From NCBI GenBank assembly GCA_947071285.1, contig CAMTFK010000197.1:1-8499 (forward strand): 8,499 nt of DNA. The letters run 5' to 3'. The DNA comes from an uncultured Bacteroides sp. GTDB taxonomy: Bacteria; Bacteroidota; Bacteroidia; Bacteroidales; Bacteroidaceae. This document shows, one piece after another, positions 1 to 5,366 of this stretch. Below the pieces are notes generated by a model. That model was not told the DNA's origin. It saw only the letters and a list, made by a program, of their open reading frames with translations, and ran no database searches. Position numbers and translations under genes: made by a program. The first letter of the stretch is position 1, and every line of letters starts with the position of its first letter.

Positions 1-17
1 AACAACCATTTAAATAT

Positions 18-58
18 AAAAAAAGGAGAGGTGCCTTAGTTTTGACACATCTCCCCTT
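18..58 (-). terminator. Intrinsic terminator of pepD
   Basis: Read on the minus strand, the segment just after the pepD stop codon forms a 9-bp stem. Plus-strand 48-56 pairs with 25-33, with one G-U wobble and one A-C mismatch, around a loop of about 14 nt. The stem is followed by seven consecutive T residues (plus-strand A18-A24). This is the classical form of a Rho-independent terminator and lies about 22 nt past the stop. In the other direction the T-tract is poor, so it probably works only for leftward transcription. Confidence 0.65.
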
Positions 59-79
59 ATTTATTTAAGAAATCACGTA

Positions 80-1537
80 TTACTTTTCCGGTGTCTGTTC
101 CAGCGTAGCAACTAAGAAGTCATAGAACTTAGAAACTGTAGGAATCAATGCACGTTCATCCGGTGAGTGCGGAGAGCGCAATGTAGGTCCGAAAGAAATC
201 ATATCCAATCCCGGACAATTAGCACCAATAATGCCACATTCCAAACCTGCGTGAATCACCTTCACTGCCGGTTCTACTCCGAATTGTTTCTGGTAGGAAA
301 GCTTCATAGCGTGCAGAATGGGAGAATCCACATTGGGTTGCCAACCGGAATAACCTCCGCTCAGTTCCACCTTCATGCCTGCCATAGCAAAACAAGCCGT
401 CAGACTGTCGGCCAGGAACTCTTTCATCGTATCGCAAGAGCTGCGAGCCAGAATACGAACTTCCGCCTTGCCCTCACCTATTATAACAATGGCCAAATTA
501 GAAGATGTTTCCACTGTATCGGGCACAGTAGGAATCATACGCATCACACCATCCTGACAAGCCATCAGCACACTAATCATATTATCTTGAATTTCTACAG
601 GCACAATATACGCCGGCAGGTCAACCGGTTCTATCGTCAGTGTAATGCCACTTTCAATAGGAGCATATTCCGCATTAATCTGCGCTTCATATTCCTTGAT
701 ATAATCTTCCAGTCCTTCTGTATCCTCAGGATTGAACACCAATACGGTATGCGCTTCACGAGGAATAGCATTGCGCATATTTCCACCCTCAAATCCAGCC
801 AACTGAGAATCAAACTCTATCAGAACATCGTGCACTACGCGAGCCAGCAACTTATTGGCGTTTCCGCGTCCCTGGTTGATTTCCAAACCGGAATGTCCGC
901 CACGCAAGCCTTTCAGCGTAATCTTACGGGCTACGAAATCAGCCGGAGCTGTCTCTTCCTGATACTCCAACGTAGCTGTCAGGTCGATGCCACCGGCACA
1001 GCCGATATACAGCTCGCCTTCATCTTCCGAGTCCAGATTCAGCAGGATTTCACCTTTCAGCGTTCCGGGCTTCAAGCCGAAAGCACCATACATACCAGTC
1101 TCTTCATCCTTCGTAATCAAGGCTTCCAACGGTCCGTGCTTCAAGCTGTTATCTTCAAGCACCGCCATGATGGCTGCAACGCCCAGACCATTATCGGCAC
1201 CCAGCGTTGTACCCCGGGCTTTCACCCAGTCACCATCCACATAGGTTTCAATAGGGTCTTTTGTAAAATCGTGAACAGTATCATTGTTCTTCTGTGGCAC
1301 CATATCCATGTGCGCCTGAAGAATGACGCCTTTGCGGTTTTCCATACCCGGAGTAGCAGCTTTACGAATGATAACATTGCCTACTTCATCGACAAATGAT
1401 TCTAAACCTAAACCTTTTCCAAAGTTAACAAGAAACTCGGTTATCTTCTCCATGTGTCCGGACGGACGGGGAATTTGAGTCAGCGAATAGAAATGCTTCC
1501 ACACATTTTGTGGAGCTAATTGCAAGATTGTACTCAT
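80..1537 (-). CDS. pepD: Aminoacyl-histidine dipeptidase (cytosol nonspecific dipeptidase, M20 family)
   Basis: A 485-residue cytosolic metallopeptidase of the PepD/M20C group, which hydrolyses dipeptides such as Xaa-His and takes part in peptide turnover. The metal-binding and catalytic set of M20 enzymes is visible in order: H76 and D78 in QAHMDMV, the bridging D115 in GADNG, the general base and metal ligand E145-E146 in KDEETG, D169 in NLDSED, and H457 in SPHSPDER near the C-terminus. The lid/dimerisation domain (about residues 200-380) carries RGGHSG at 212-217. Length matches the family norm of about 485 residues. The start is the first Met of MSTILQLAP, about 23 bases downstream of a good -7 box. 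No Shine-Dalgarno is visible, as is usual in Bacteroides. The gene has its own promoter and terminator, so it is probably monocistronic although it lies downstream of another leftward gene. Assignment is by family motifs; exact substrate range is inferred. Confidence 0.96.
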   Translation of the reverse strand: MSTILQLAPQNVWKHFYSLTQIPRPSGHMEKITEFLVNFGKGLGLESFVDEVGNVIIRKAATPGMENRKGVILQAHMDMVPQKNNDTVHDFTKDPIETYVDGDWVKARGTTLGADNGLGVAAIMAVLEDNSLKHGPLEALITKDEETGMYGAFGLKPGTLKGEILLNLDSEDEGELYIGCAGGIDLTATLEYQEETAPADFVARKITLKGLRGGHSGLEINQGRGNANKLLARVVHDVLIEFDSQLAGFEGGNMRNAIPREAHTVLVFNPEDTEGLEDYIKEYEAQINAEYAPIESGITLTIEPVDLPAYIVPVEIQDNMISVLMACQDGVMRMIPTVPDTVETSSNLAIVIIGEGKAEVRILARSSCDTMKEFLADSLTACFAMAGMKVELSGGYSGWQPNVDSPILHAMKLSYQKQFGVEPAVKVIHAGLECGIIGANCPGLDMISFGPTLRSPHSPDERALIPTVSKFYDFLVATLEQTPEK

Positions 1538-1560
1538 AACGTTTAAAAAGTTAGTTTTCG

Positions 1561-1593
1561 CAAATATACATTTTTATTCTCAAACTATGCAAG
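1561..1593 (-). promoter_or_regulatory. Bacteroides-type promoter for pepD
   Basis: On the minus strand, TATATTTG (plus-strand 1561-1568) is an exact match to the -7 consensus TAnnTTTG. CTTG (1590-1593) lies 21 bp upstream as a three-of-four match to the -33 TTTG. Transcription would start near 1554, giving a leader of roughly 17 nt before the pepD ATG. A better TTTG at 1581-1584 is only 12 bp from the -7 box and is unlikely to be the partner. The -33 region shares the 11-mer TTTCTTGCATA with the arms of the neighbouring inverted repeat. Confidence 0.5.
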
Positions 1594-1615
1594 AAAGTAT
1601 TTTTTTCCTGCGAAA

Positions 1616-1659
1616 AACTAATATCACGATGCCTACGAACTAACATCGCGGTGCCTATA
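1616..1659 (+). repeat. Two tandem 22-bp repeats, left side
   Basis: Units at 1616-1637 and 1638-1659 agree at 17 of 22 positions. Both begin AACTAA and carry TGCCTA near the end, with a variable centre (ATCACGA against ATCGCGG). A third unit starts in phase at 1660 with AACTAATAT and then diverges into the long arm. The 22-bp period is about two helical turns, so equivalent bases face the same side of the DNA. Confidence 0.8.
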
Positions 1660-1812
1660 AACTAATATTTTTCTTGCATAAAACTATTCATACCATAACT
1701 GCGTTTCTTTCCTACAACATCTGTTGTAAGAAAGAAACATAACTATTGAAAGAAACTATCACAACTGTTGTATGAAAAGTTTTATGCAAGAAAAATATTA
1801 GTTTATAGGCAC
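1651..1812. repeat. Perfect 35-bp inverted repeat with 92-bp core
   Basis: Plus-strand 1651-1685 and 1778-1812 are exact reverse complements over 35 bases, checked base by base. The match ends at A1686/A1777 inside and G1650/T1813 outside. The arms are AT-rich and begin GTGCCTATAAAC at the outer edge and end GCATAAAACT at the inner edge. In RNA from either strand they would form a 35-bp duplex, a potential RNase III substrate. In DNA they could extrude a cruciform. Confidence 0.95.
1703..1738. repeat. Inner 16-bp hairpin in the element core
   Basis: The segment 1703-1718 (GTTTCTTTCCTACAAC) pairs with 1723-1738 at 15 of 16 positions around the four-base loop ATCT, with the odd position able to wobble in one strand. 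GAAAGAAAC from the right half recurs directly at 1748-1756. A shorter palindrome, ACAACTGTTGT, lies at 1761-1771, so the core looks internally duplicated. No long T-run follows the hairpin on either strand, so it is not a textbook terminator. Confidence 0.75.
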
Positions 1813-1847
1813 TGAGAGATTAGTTCTTAGGCGCTACAAGATTAGTT
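1804..1847 (-). repeat. Two tandem 22-bp repeats, right side (inverted)
   Basis: Read on the minus strand, units at 1847-1826 and 1825-1804 agree at 16 of 22 positions and share AACTAATCT at the start and GCCTA near the end. They are the mirror of the left pair but less similar to it than the 35-bp arms are to each other. The outer parts have therefore drifted while the inner arms stayed identical. A third unit begins at 1803 and runs into the right arm. Confidence 0.8.
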
Positions 1848-2830
1848 TATTTCGAACGGTTCACCAACGAGAGATGCAGCGATCCATAGACGCCCAGCAG
1901 AATGACCAGCAGCGTCTGTATGCCGTGCACTATCAAAGCAAAGACGCCCGCATCGGTAGCGTTGACGCCATATAACATCATCATAGTGATGACGGCAAAG
2001 TGCCAGGAACCTGCCCCATTGGGTGTAGGAACAATAACCGCAAAGGTTCCGCCCACAAACATCACCAACCCTGCCAGAAAACTGAGATGCGCAGTAAAGG
2101 AGAAGCAATAGAAAGTTATGTAGAAGTGGTAGAAATAACATCCCCATATTAATAAGGTGTAAAGAATGAAAAGGGGAATATTCTTCACGCTCTTCAACGA
2201 CATCACGCCTTCCCACACATTGAGTACCACGCCTTTCACTTTTTCAAAGAAAGAAAGCATACGCAGAAGAAAATAAAGCAACACCAACACACCGATGACA
2301 CTGAAAAGAGCAACGTAAAACCAGGGGGACGTCACCAAGTGCACCAAAGAAGGGATTTTTGTTCCCGTTTCTTCAAAGAAACGAAGAAAAACAGGCATCT
2401 GCATCAGAAAAGTGACGCCGGTGATAAGAAGGATGGTAAGCGTATCTATCAAGCGTTCCGTCACCACCGTACCAAGCGATTTGGCAAAAGAAACATCATC
2501 GTACTTGGCCAACACTCCGCAACGGGAAACCTCGCCTACACGGGGCAAAACAAGATTAGCAGCATAAGAAACAAAAATGGCATCCACACAATCACCCGTC
2601 TTGGGATAGGCGCCCAGTGGTGCAAGTGTTTGCTTCCACCGCCAGCCACGGAACACGTGGCTCATCACACCGAAAAACAACGAAAACAACATCCAACCCC
2701 AGTTCGTGCCATGTAAGAGGACTTCCTTGGCACGTGTAAAGTCAAAATCGCGATACACCCAATAAAGAATAAAACCGCCCAAAGCGACCGGCAAAAGGAT
2801 CTTCAGTGTCTTTTTTAATAGTTTATTCAT
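1847..2830 (-). CDS. Flippase-like/LPG synthase TM-domain integral membrane protein (UPF0104, PF03706 type)
   Basis: A 327-residue polytopic inner-membrane protein. About eight hydrophobic segments are visible, near residues 11-27, 44-60, 84-97, 130-147, 170-189, 218-240, 250-268 and 295-315. Motifs typical of the lysylphosphatidylglycerol-synthase transmembrane/AglD family are RGWRW (61-65), NLVLPRVGEVSR (92-103), ERLIDT (125-130) and PTPNGAGSWHF (268-278). The soluble aminoacyl-transferase domain of true MprF is absent, so the protein is unlikely to aminoacylate lipids by itself. Flipping or transfer of a lipid or glycolipid is a family-based guess. It is divergent from rsmA and has a consensus promoter 47 bp or more upstream. 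The start MNKLLKK gives a normal positively charged N-terminus; no Shine-Dalgarno is seen. Its stop codon abuts the palindromic element, which may serve as its 3' end. Confidence 0.85.
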   Translation of the reverse strand: MNKLLKKTLKILLPVALGGFILYWVYRDFDFTRAKEVLLHGTNWGWMLFSLFFGVMSHVFRGWRWKQTLAPLGAYPKTGDCVDAIFVSYAANLVLPRVGEVSRCGVLAKYDDVSFAKSLGTVVTERLIDTLTILLITGVTFLMQMPVFLRFFEETGTKIPSLVHLVTSPWFYVALFSVIGVLVLLYFLLRMLSFFEKVKGVVLNVWEGVMSLKSVKNIPLFILYTLLIWGCYFYHFYITFYCFSFTAHLSFLAGLVMFVGGTFAVIVPTPNGAGSWHFAVITMMMLYGVNATDAGVFALIVHGIQTLLVILLGVYGSLHLSLVNRSK

Positions 2831-2836
2831 GCAGAA

Positions 2837-2869
2837 TTCGTTATTCTTCGTCGAAAAGGATTACCTTTG
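2837..2869 (+). promoter_or_regulatory. Candidate promoter for rsmA
   Basis: TACCTTTG (2862-2869) fits the Bacteroides -7 consensus exactly. TTCG (2837-2840) lies 21 bp upstream as a three-of-four -33 match. The transcript would start near 2876 and carry a leader of about 125 nt across the repeat module. A weaker -7-like box, TATCTTCG at 2943-2950, would give a leader of about 45 nt but lacks a convincing -33. Which one is used cannot be decided from sequence. Confidence 0.3.
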
Positions 2870-2970
2870 CGAGTTGCAAAGATAGTGCAAACCGAGGGCA
2901 GTACAAAAGAAGCGTGCTTATTTTTAATGCCGAGGTGCAGCCTATCTTCGCGAAGCAAAGATAGTGCAAA
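2862..2970. repeat. Duplicated intergenic module with 16-bp direct repeats
   Basis: GCAAAGATAGTGCAAA occurs exactly at 2876-2891 and 2955-2970, 79 bp apart. The flanking left sequences are also related (CCTTTGCGAGTT against TATCTTCGCGAA). Between the copies lie CCGAGG/CCGAGGTGCAG echoes, and AAGATAG (2879-2885) is inverted as CTATCTT (2942-2948). The second copy adds the palindrome TTCGCGAA (2947-2954). The module fills most of the gap between the divergent genes. I recall similar modules between Bacteroides genes, but this was not checked. Confidence 0.7.
2877..2907 (-). promoter_or_regulatory. Bacteroides-type promoter for the membrane-protein gene
   Basis: On the minus strand, TTTG (2904-2907) and TATCTTTG (2877-2884) match both consensus boxes exactly with a 19-bp spacer. 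Transcription would begin near 2870, leaving a leader of about 40 nt before the ATG at 2830. The -7 box is part of the 16-bp direct repeat. The second repeat copy (2956-2963) also has this box, but no TTTG at the right distance. The start region overlaps that of the candidate rightward promoter. Confidence 0.6.
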
Positions 2971-3001
2971 GATTGTTCAAAAGTAACGATTTAGTTGATA
3001 A

Positions 3002-3793
3002 ATGAGATTAGTAAAGCCTAAAAAGTTTCTCGGCCAACACTTCCTGAAAGACCTGAAAGTGGCGCAGGACATAGCCGATACAGTGGATGCATGTCCCGGA
3101 CTTCCCATATTGGAAGTAGGTCCGGGTATGGGTGTATTGACCCAGTTTCTGGTGAAGAAAGAGCGCCCGGTGAAGGTGGTGGAACTGGATTATGAGTCCG
3201 TAGCTTATCTGCGTGAGGAATATCCGTCGCTGGAAGACAATATCATCGAGGACGACTTCCTGAAGATGAACCTGCAACGTCTGTTTGGCGGCCAGCCGTT
3301 TGTGCTGACGGGAAACTATCCTTATAACATATCCAGCCAAATCTTTTTCAAAATGCTGGACAACAAGGAGCTGATACCTTGTTGCACCGGTATGATACAG
3401 AAAGAAGTGGCCGAACGCATTGCTGCCGGACCGGGTAGTAAGACGTACGGTATTCTGAGCATATTGATACAGGCGTGGTATCGCGTGGAATATCTTTTCA
3501 CCGTGCACGAACATGTGTTCAATCCGCCGCCAAAGGTGAAAAGCGCCGTCATCCGCATGACGCGAAACGAAACAAAAGACTTGGGTTGCGATGAAAAGTT
3601 ATTCAAACAAGTGGTGAAAACCACTTTCAACCAACGACGCAAGACGCTGCGAAACTCAATAAAACCGATACTTGGCAAGGATTGCCCGCTGACGGAAGAT
3701 ATTTTGTTCAACAAGCGGCCGGAGCAACTATCCGTACAGGAGTTTATCAGCTTGACCAACCGGGTGGAACAGGCGTTAAAAGAGATGAATTAG
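3002..3793 (+). CDS. rsmA: 16S rRNA (adenine1518/1519-N6)-dimethyltransferase
   Basis: A 263-residue RsmA/KsgA enzyme. The family uses S-adenosylmethionine to dimethylate two adjacent adenines in the helix 45 loop near the 3' end of 16S rRNA during late 30S assembly. Visible motifs are KKFLGQHFL (7-15, family N-terminal signature), the SAM-binding ILEVGPGMG (36-44), the acidic ELD (61-63) at the end of the second strand, DDF (84-86), and the catalytic NYPYNISS (105-112). Further conserved blocks are FNPPPKVKSAV (173-183) and FNQRRKTLRNSI (209-220) in the C-terminal RNA-binding domain. Tyr at the second position of NxPY replaces the Leu of E. coli, as I recall for Bacteroidetes. Length is normal and the frame is intact. 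The start MRLVKPKKF is the only Met that keeps the N-terminal signature. mgtE follows 116 bp downstream in the same direction. Confidence 0.97.
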   Translation: MRLVKPKKFLGQHFLKDLKVAQDIADTVDACPGLPILEVGPGMGVLTQFLVKKERPVKVVELDYESVAYLREEYPSLEDNIIEDDFLKMNLQRLFGGQPFVLTGNYPYNISSQIFFKMLDNKELIPCCTGMIQKEVAERIAAGPGSKTYGILSILIQAWYRVEYLFTVHEHVFNPPPKVKSAVIRMTRNETKDLGCDEKLFKQVVKTTFNQRRKTLRNSIKPILGKDCPLTEDILFNKRPEQLSVQEFISLTNRVEQALKEMN

Positions 3794-3805
3794 CTACGAG
3801 CGACA

Positions 3806-3894
3806 AGCTACGAGCTACAAGTGACAGATTTATGGTTTACAGTTATATTGTTATAAGTTGCGAGTATGCCGCACAGCCCTTGTAGCTTGTAGCT
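3806..3894. repeat. Inverted repeat between rsmA and mgtE
   Basis: AGCTACGAGCTACAAG (3806-3821) is the reverse complement of 3879-3894 at 15 of 16 positions, around a 57-nt loop. The single difference allows a G-U pair in plus-strand RNA. Each arm is itself built from short repeats of the form GCTACRAG, and a further copy (AGCTACGAG, 3792-3800) begins inside the rsmA stop codon. The right arm is followed by AAAAA rather than Ts, so it is not a standard rightward terminator. It could be a processing or attenuation hairpin, or simply a Bacteroides-type intergenic repeat. Confidence 0.65.
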
Positions 3895-3909
3895 AAAAAC
3901 TAATTAATT

Positions 3910-5250
3910 ATGGACGAAGCATACATTGACAACGTCAAAAACCTCATAGAGCAGAAAGACGCCGAGAACGTCAGATCGCTCCTTATAGACCTGCATCCTG
4001 CGGATATCGCCGAACTCTGTAACGATTTGAGTCCGGAGGAAGCCCGTTTCGTATATCGCTTGCTGGACAATGAAACCGCAGCAGACGTATTGATGGAGAT
4101 GGATGAGGACGTCCGTAAGGAATTCCTCGAGATACTCCCGTCGGAAACCATTGCCAAGCGCTTTGTGGACTACATGGATACGGACGACGCCGTAGACCTG
4201 ATGCGCGAGCTGGATGAAGAGAAGCAGGGAGAAATCCTCTCACATATTGAAGACATTGAGCAGGCAGGAGACATCGTAGACCTGTTGAAGTATGACGAAG
4301 ACACCGCCGGCGGTTTGATGGGTACTGAAATGGTAGTCGTAAACGAGAACTGGAGTATGCCGGAGTGCTTGAAAGAGATGCGCCAACAGGCCGAACAGTT
4401 GGATGAAATCTACTACGTCTACGTCATTGACGACGAGAACCGCCTGCAAGGCGTATTCCCGTTGAAGAAGATGATTACCTCCCCTTCCGTATCGAAAGTG
4501 AAGCACGTGATGCGGAAAGACCCGATTTCGGTGCATGTGGACACTCCTGTTGAAGACGTGGTGCAGACCATCGAAAAATATGACCTTGTATCCGTTCCCG
4601 TTGTCGACAGCATCGGACGACTCGTGGGACAAATCACCGTAGACGACGTGATGGACGAAGTGCGTGAGCAATCGGAACGCGACTACCAGTTGGCATCCGG
4701 TTTGTCACAGGACGTAGAAACAGATGACAATGTGATGCGCCAGACCAGTGCCCGCCTGCCGTGGCTGATTATCGGCATGCTGGGCGGTATAGGCAATTCC
4801 ATGATTCTGGGAAACTTCGACGCAACCTTCGCCGCCCATCCCGAAATGGCGCTTTACATCCCGCTAATCGGCGGTACGGGCGGAAACGTGGGAACACAGT
4901 CTTCGGCCATCATCGTGCAAGGCCTTGCCAACAATTCGCTGGATGCCAAGGACATTTTCAAGCAAATCACCAAAGAATCCGTGGTAGCCCTCATCAATGC
5001 CACCATCATTTCTTTAGTAGTATATATCTATAATTTTGTCCGGTTCGGCGCCACCGCCACCGTCACCTATTCTGTTTCCATCAGCCTGTTCGCTGTAGTG
5101 ATGTTCGCATCTATCTTCGGCACACTGGTTCCTATGACACTGGAAAAGTTGAAGGTAGACCCTGCCATCGCCACCGGGCCGTTTATAGCGATTACCAACG
5201 ACATTATAGGCATGATGTTGTACATGGGAATCACCGTACTTCTATCCTAA
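3910..5250 (+). CDS. mgtE: Magnesium transporter MgtE
   Basis: A 446-residue Mg2+-selective channel/transporter of the inner membrane, close to the roughly 450 residues usual for the family. In order it has the helical, acidic MgtE N domain (about 15-130), the linker YDEDTAGGLMGTE (128-140), two CBS domains (about 141-195 and 200-255), a plug helix region (about 255-280), and a five-helix membrane domain (about 283-446). Pore hallmarks are present: PLIGGTGGNVGTQ (318-330) and DPAIATGPF (417-425), followed by D431, which lines up with the pore aspartate that selects Mg2+ in the Thermus protein. The cytosolic domains of the family sense Mg2+ and close the pore when it is plentiful, so gating is probably post-translational. 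The 116-nt leader is too short and unlike an M-box riboswitch. It may be cotranscribed with rsmA; no strong promoter was seen in the gap. The ATG follows an AT-rich stretch without a Shine-Dalgarno. Confidence 0.97.
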   Translation: MDEAYIDNVKNLIEQKDAENVRSLLIDLHPADIAELCNDLSPEEARFVYRLLDNETAADVLMEMDEDVRKEFLEILPSETIAKRFVDYMDTDDAVDLMRELDEEKQGEILSHIEDIEQAGDIVDLLKYDEDTAGGLMGTEMVVVNENWSMPECLKEMRQQAEQLDEIYYVYVIDDENRLQGVFPLKKMITSPSVSKVKHVMRKDPISVHVDTPVEDVVQTIEKYDLVSVPVVDSIGRLVGQITVDDVMDEVREQSERDYQLASGLSQDVETDDNVMRQTSARLPWLIIGMLGGIGNSMILGNFDATFAAHPEMALYIPLIGGTGGNVGTQSSAIIVQGLANNSLDAKDIFKQITKESVVALINATIISLVVYIYNFVRFGATATVTYSVSISLFAVVMFASIFGTLVPMTLEKLKVDPAIATGPFIAITNDIIGMMLYMGITVLLS

Positions 5251-5366
5251 ATGAAGAAAAATAAAAAAAAACTGATGAAAAAAGTATGAAGTAATCGTTT
5301 TATTTCATTAATTTGTGACCTAATGTAACCCGAACGGGTAAAACCGTTTCTTAAAATGTATCTACA
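5251..5366 (+). other. Gap between mgtE and the DUF349 gene
   Basis: The 116-bp spacer starts with an A-rich tract and ends with the DUF349 leader. TTTG at 5312-5315 could be a -33 box, but no TAnnTTTG lies 19-21 bp further on. TTAATTTG at 5308-5315 is a seven-of-eight -7 match without a -33 partner. A tiny dyad, ACCCG-AA-CGGGT (5328-5339), is the only structure. No clear mgtE terminator is seen, so read-through from mgtE is possible. Confidence 0.4.

Larger units (their letters stand above)
1616..1847. repeat. Composite palindromic intergenic element
   Basis: A 232-bp element fills most of the 309-bp gap between two leftward genes and codes for nothing recognisable. Its order is: two 22-bp tandem repeats (1616-1659), a third partial repeat that opens into a long arm, a 92-bp core (1686-1777), the arm inverted, and two 22-bp repeats inverted (1804-1847). 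The weaker symmetry runs outward to about 1611 and 1852. The right end touches the stop codon of the membrane-protein gene at 1847-1849. No transposase, no obvious target-site duplication and no -7/-33 pair inside were found. It could be a REP/MITE-like non-autonomous element, a terminator or RNA-processing structure, or a protein-binding array. I have an impression that similar repeats occur between Bacteroides genes, but this is recollection and was not checked. Confidence 0.85.

Noticed and set aside
167..1399. 410-codon open frame on the plus strand
   Set aside because: It lies wholly antisense to pepD, whose motifs are complete. The translation is rich in His, Arg, Cys and Phe with no recognisable domain, as expected of a codon-bias shadow.
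1686..1777. Promoter within the inverted-repeat core
   Set aside because: No TAnnTTTG on either strand in the core, and near-matches in the arms lack a -33 partner.
1616..1847. CRISPR array
   Set aside because: Repeats are contiguous without spacers, only two or three per side, and mirrored; no cas gene is present.
1842..2216. 124-codon frame overlapping the membrane-protein gene
   Set aside because: It lies on the same strand in another frame, without motif or leader, and hydrophobicity is inherited from the true gene.
1847..2830. MprF (complete lysylphosphatidylglycerol synthase)
   Set aside because: Only the membrane domain is present; the C-terminal aminoacyl-transferase domain is missing and the length of 327 residues is too short.
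3794..3909. M-box or other Mg2+ riboswitch before mgtE
   Set aside because: The gap is only 116 nt, consists mainly of a simple repeat hairpin and does not show the multi-helix M-box layout.
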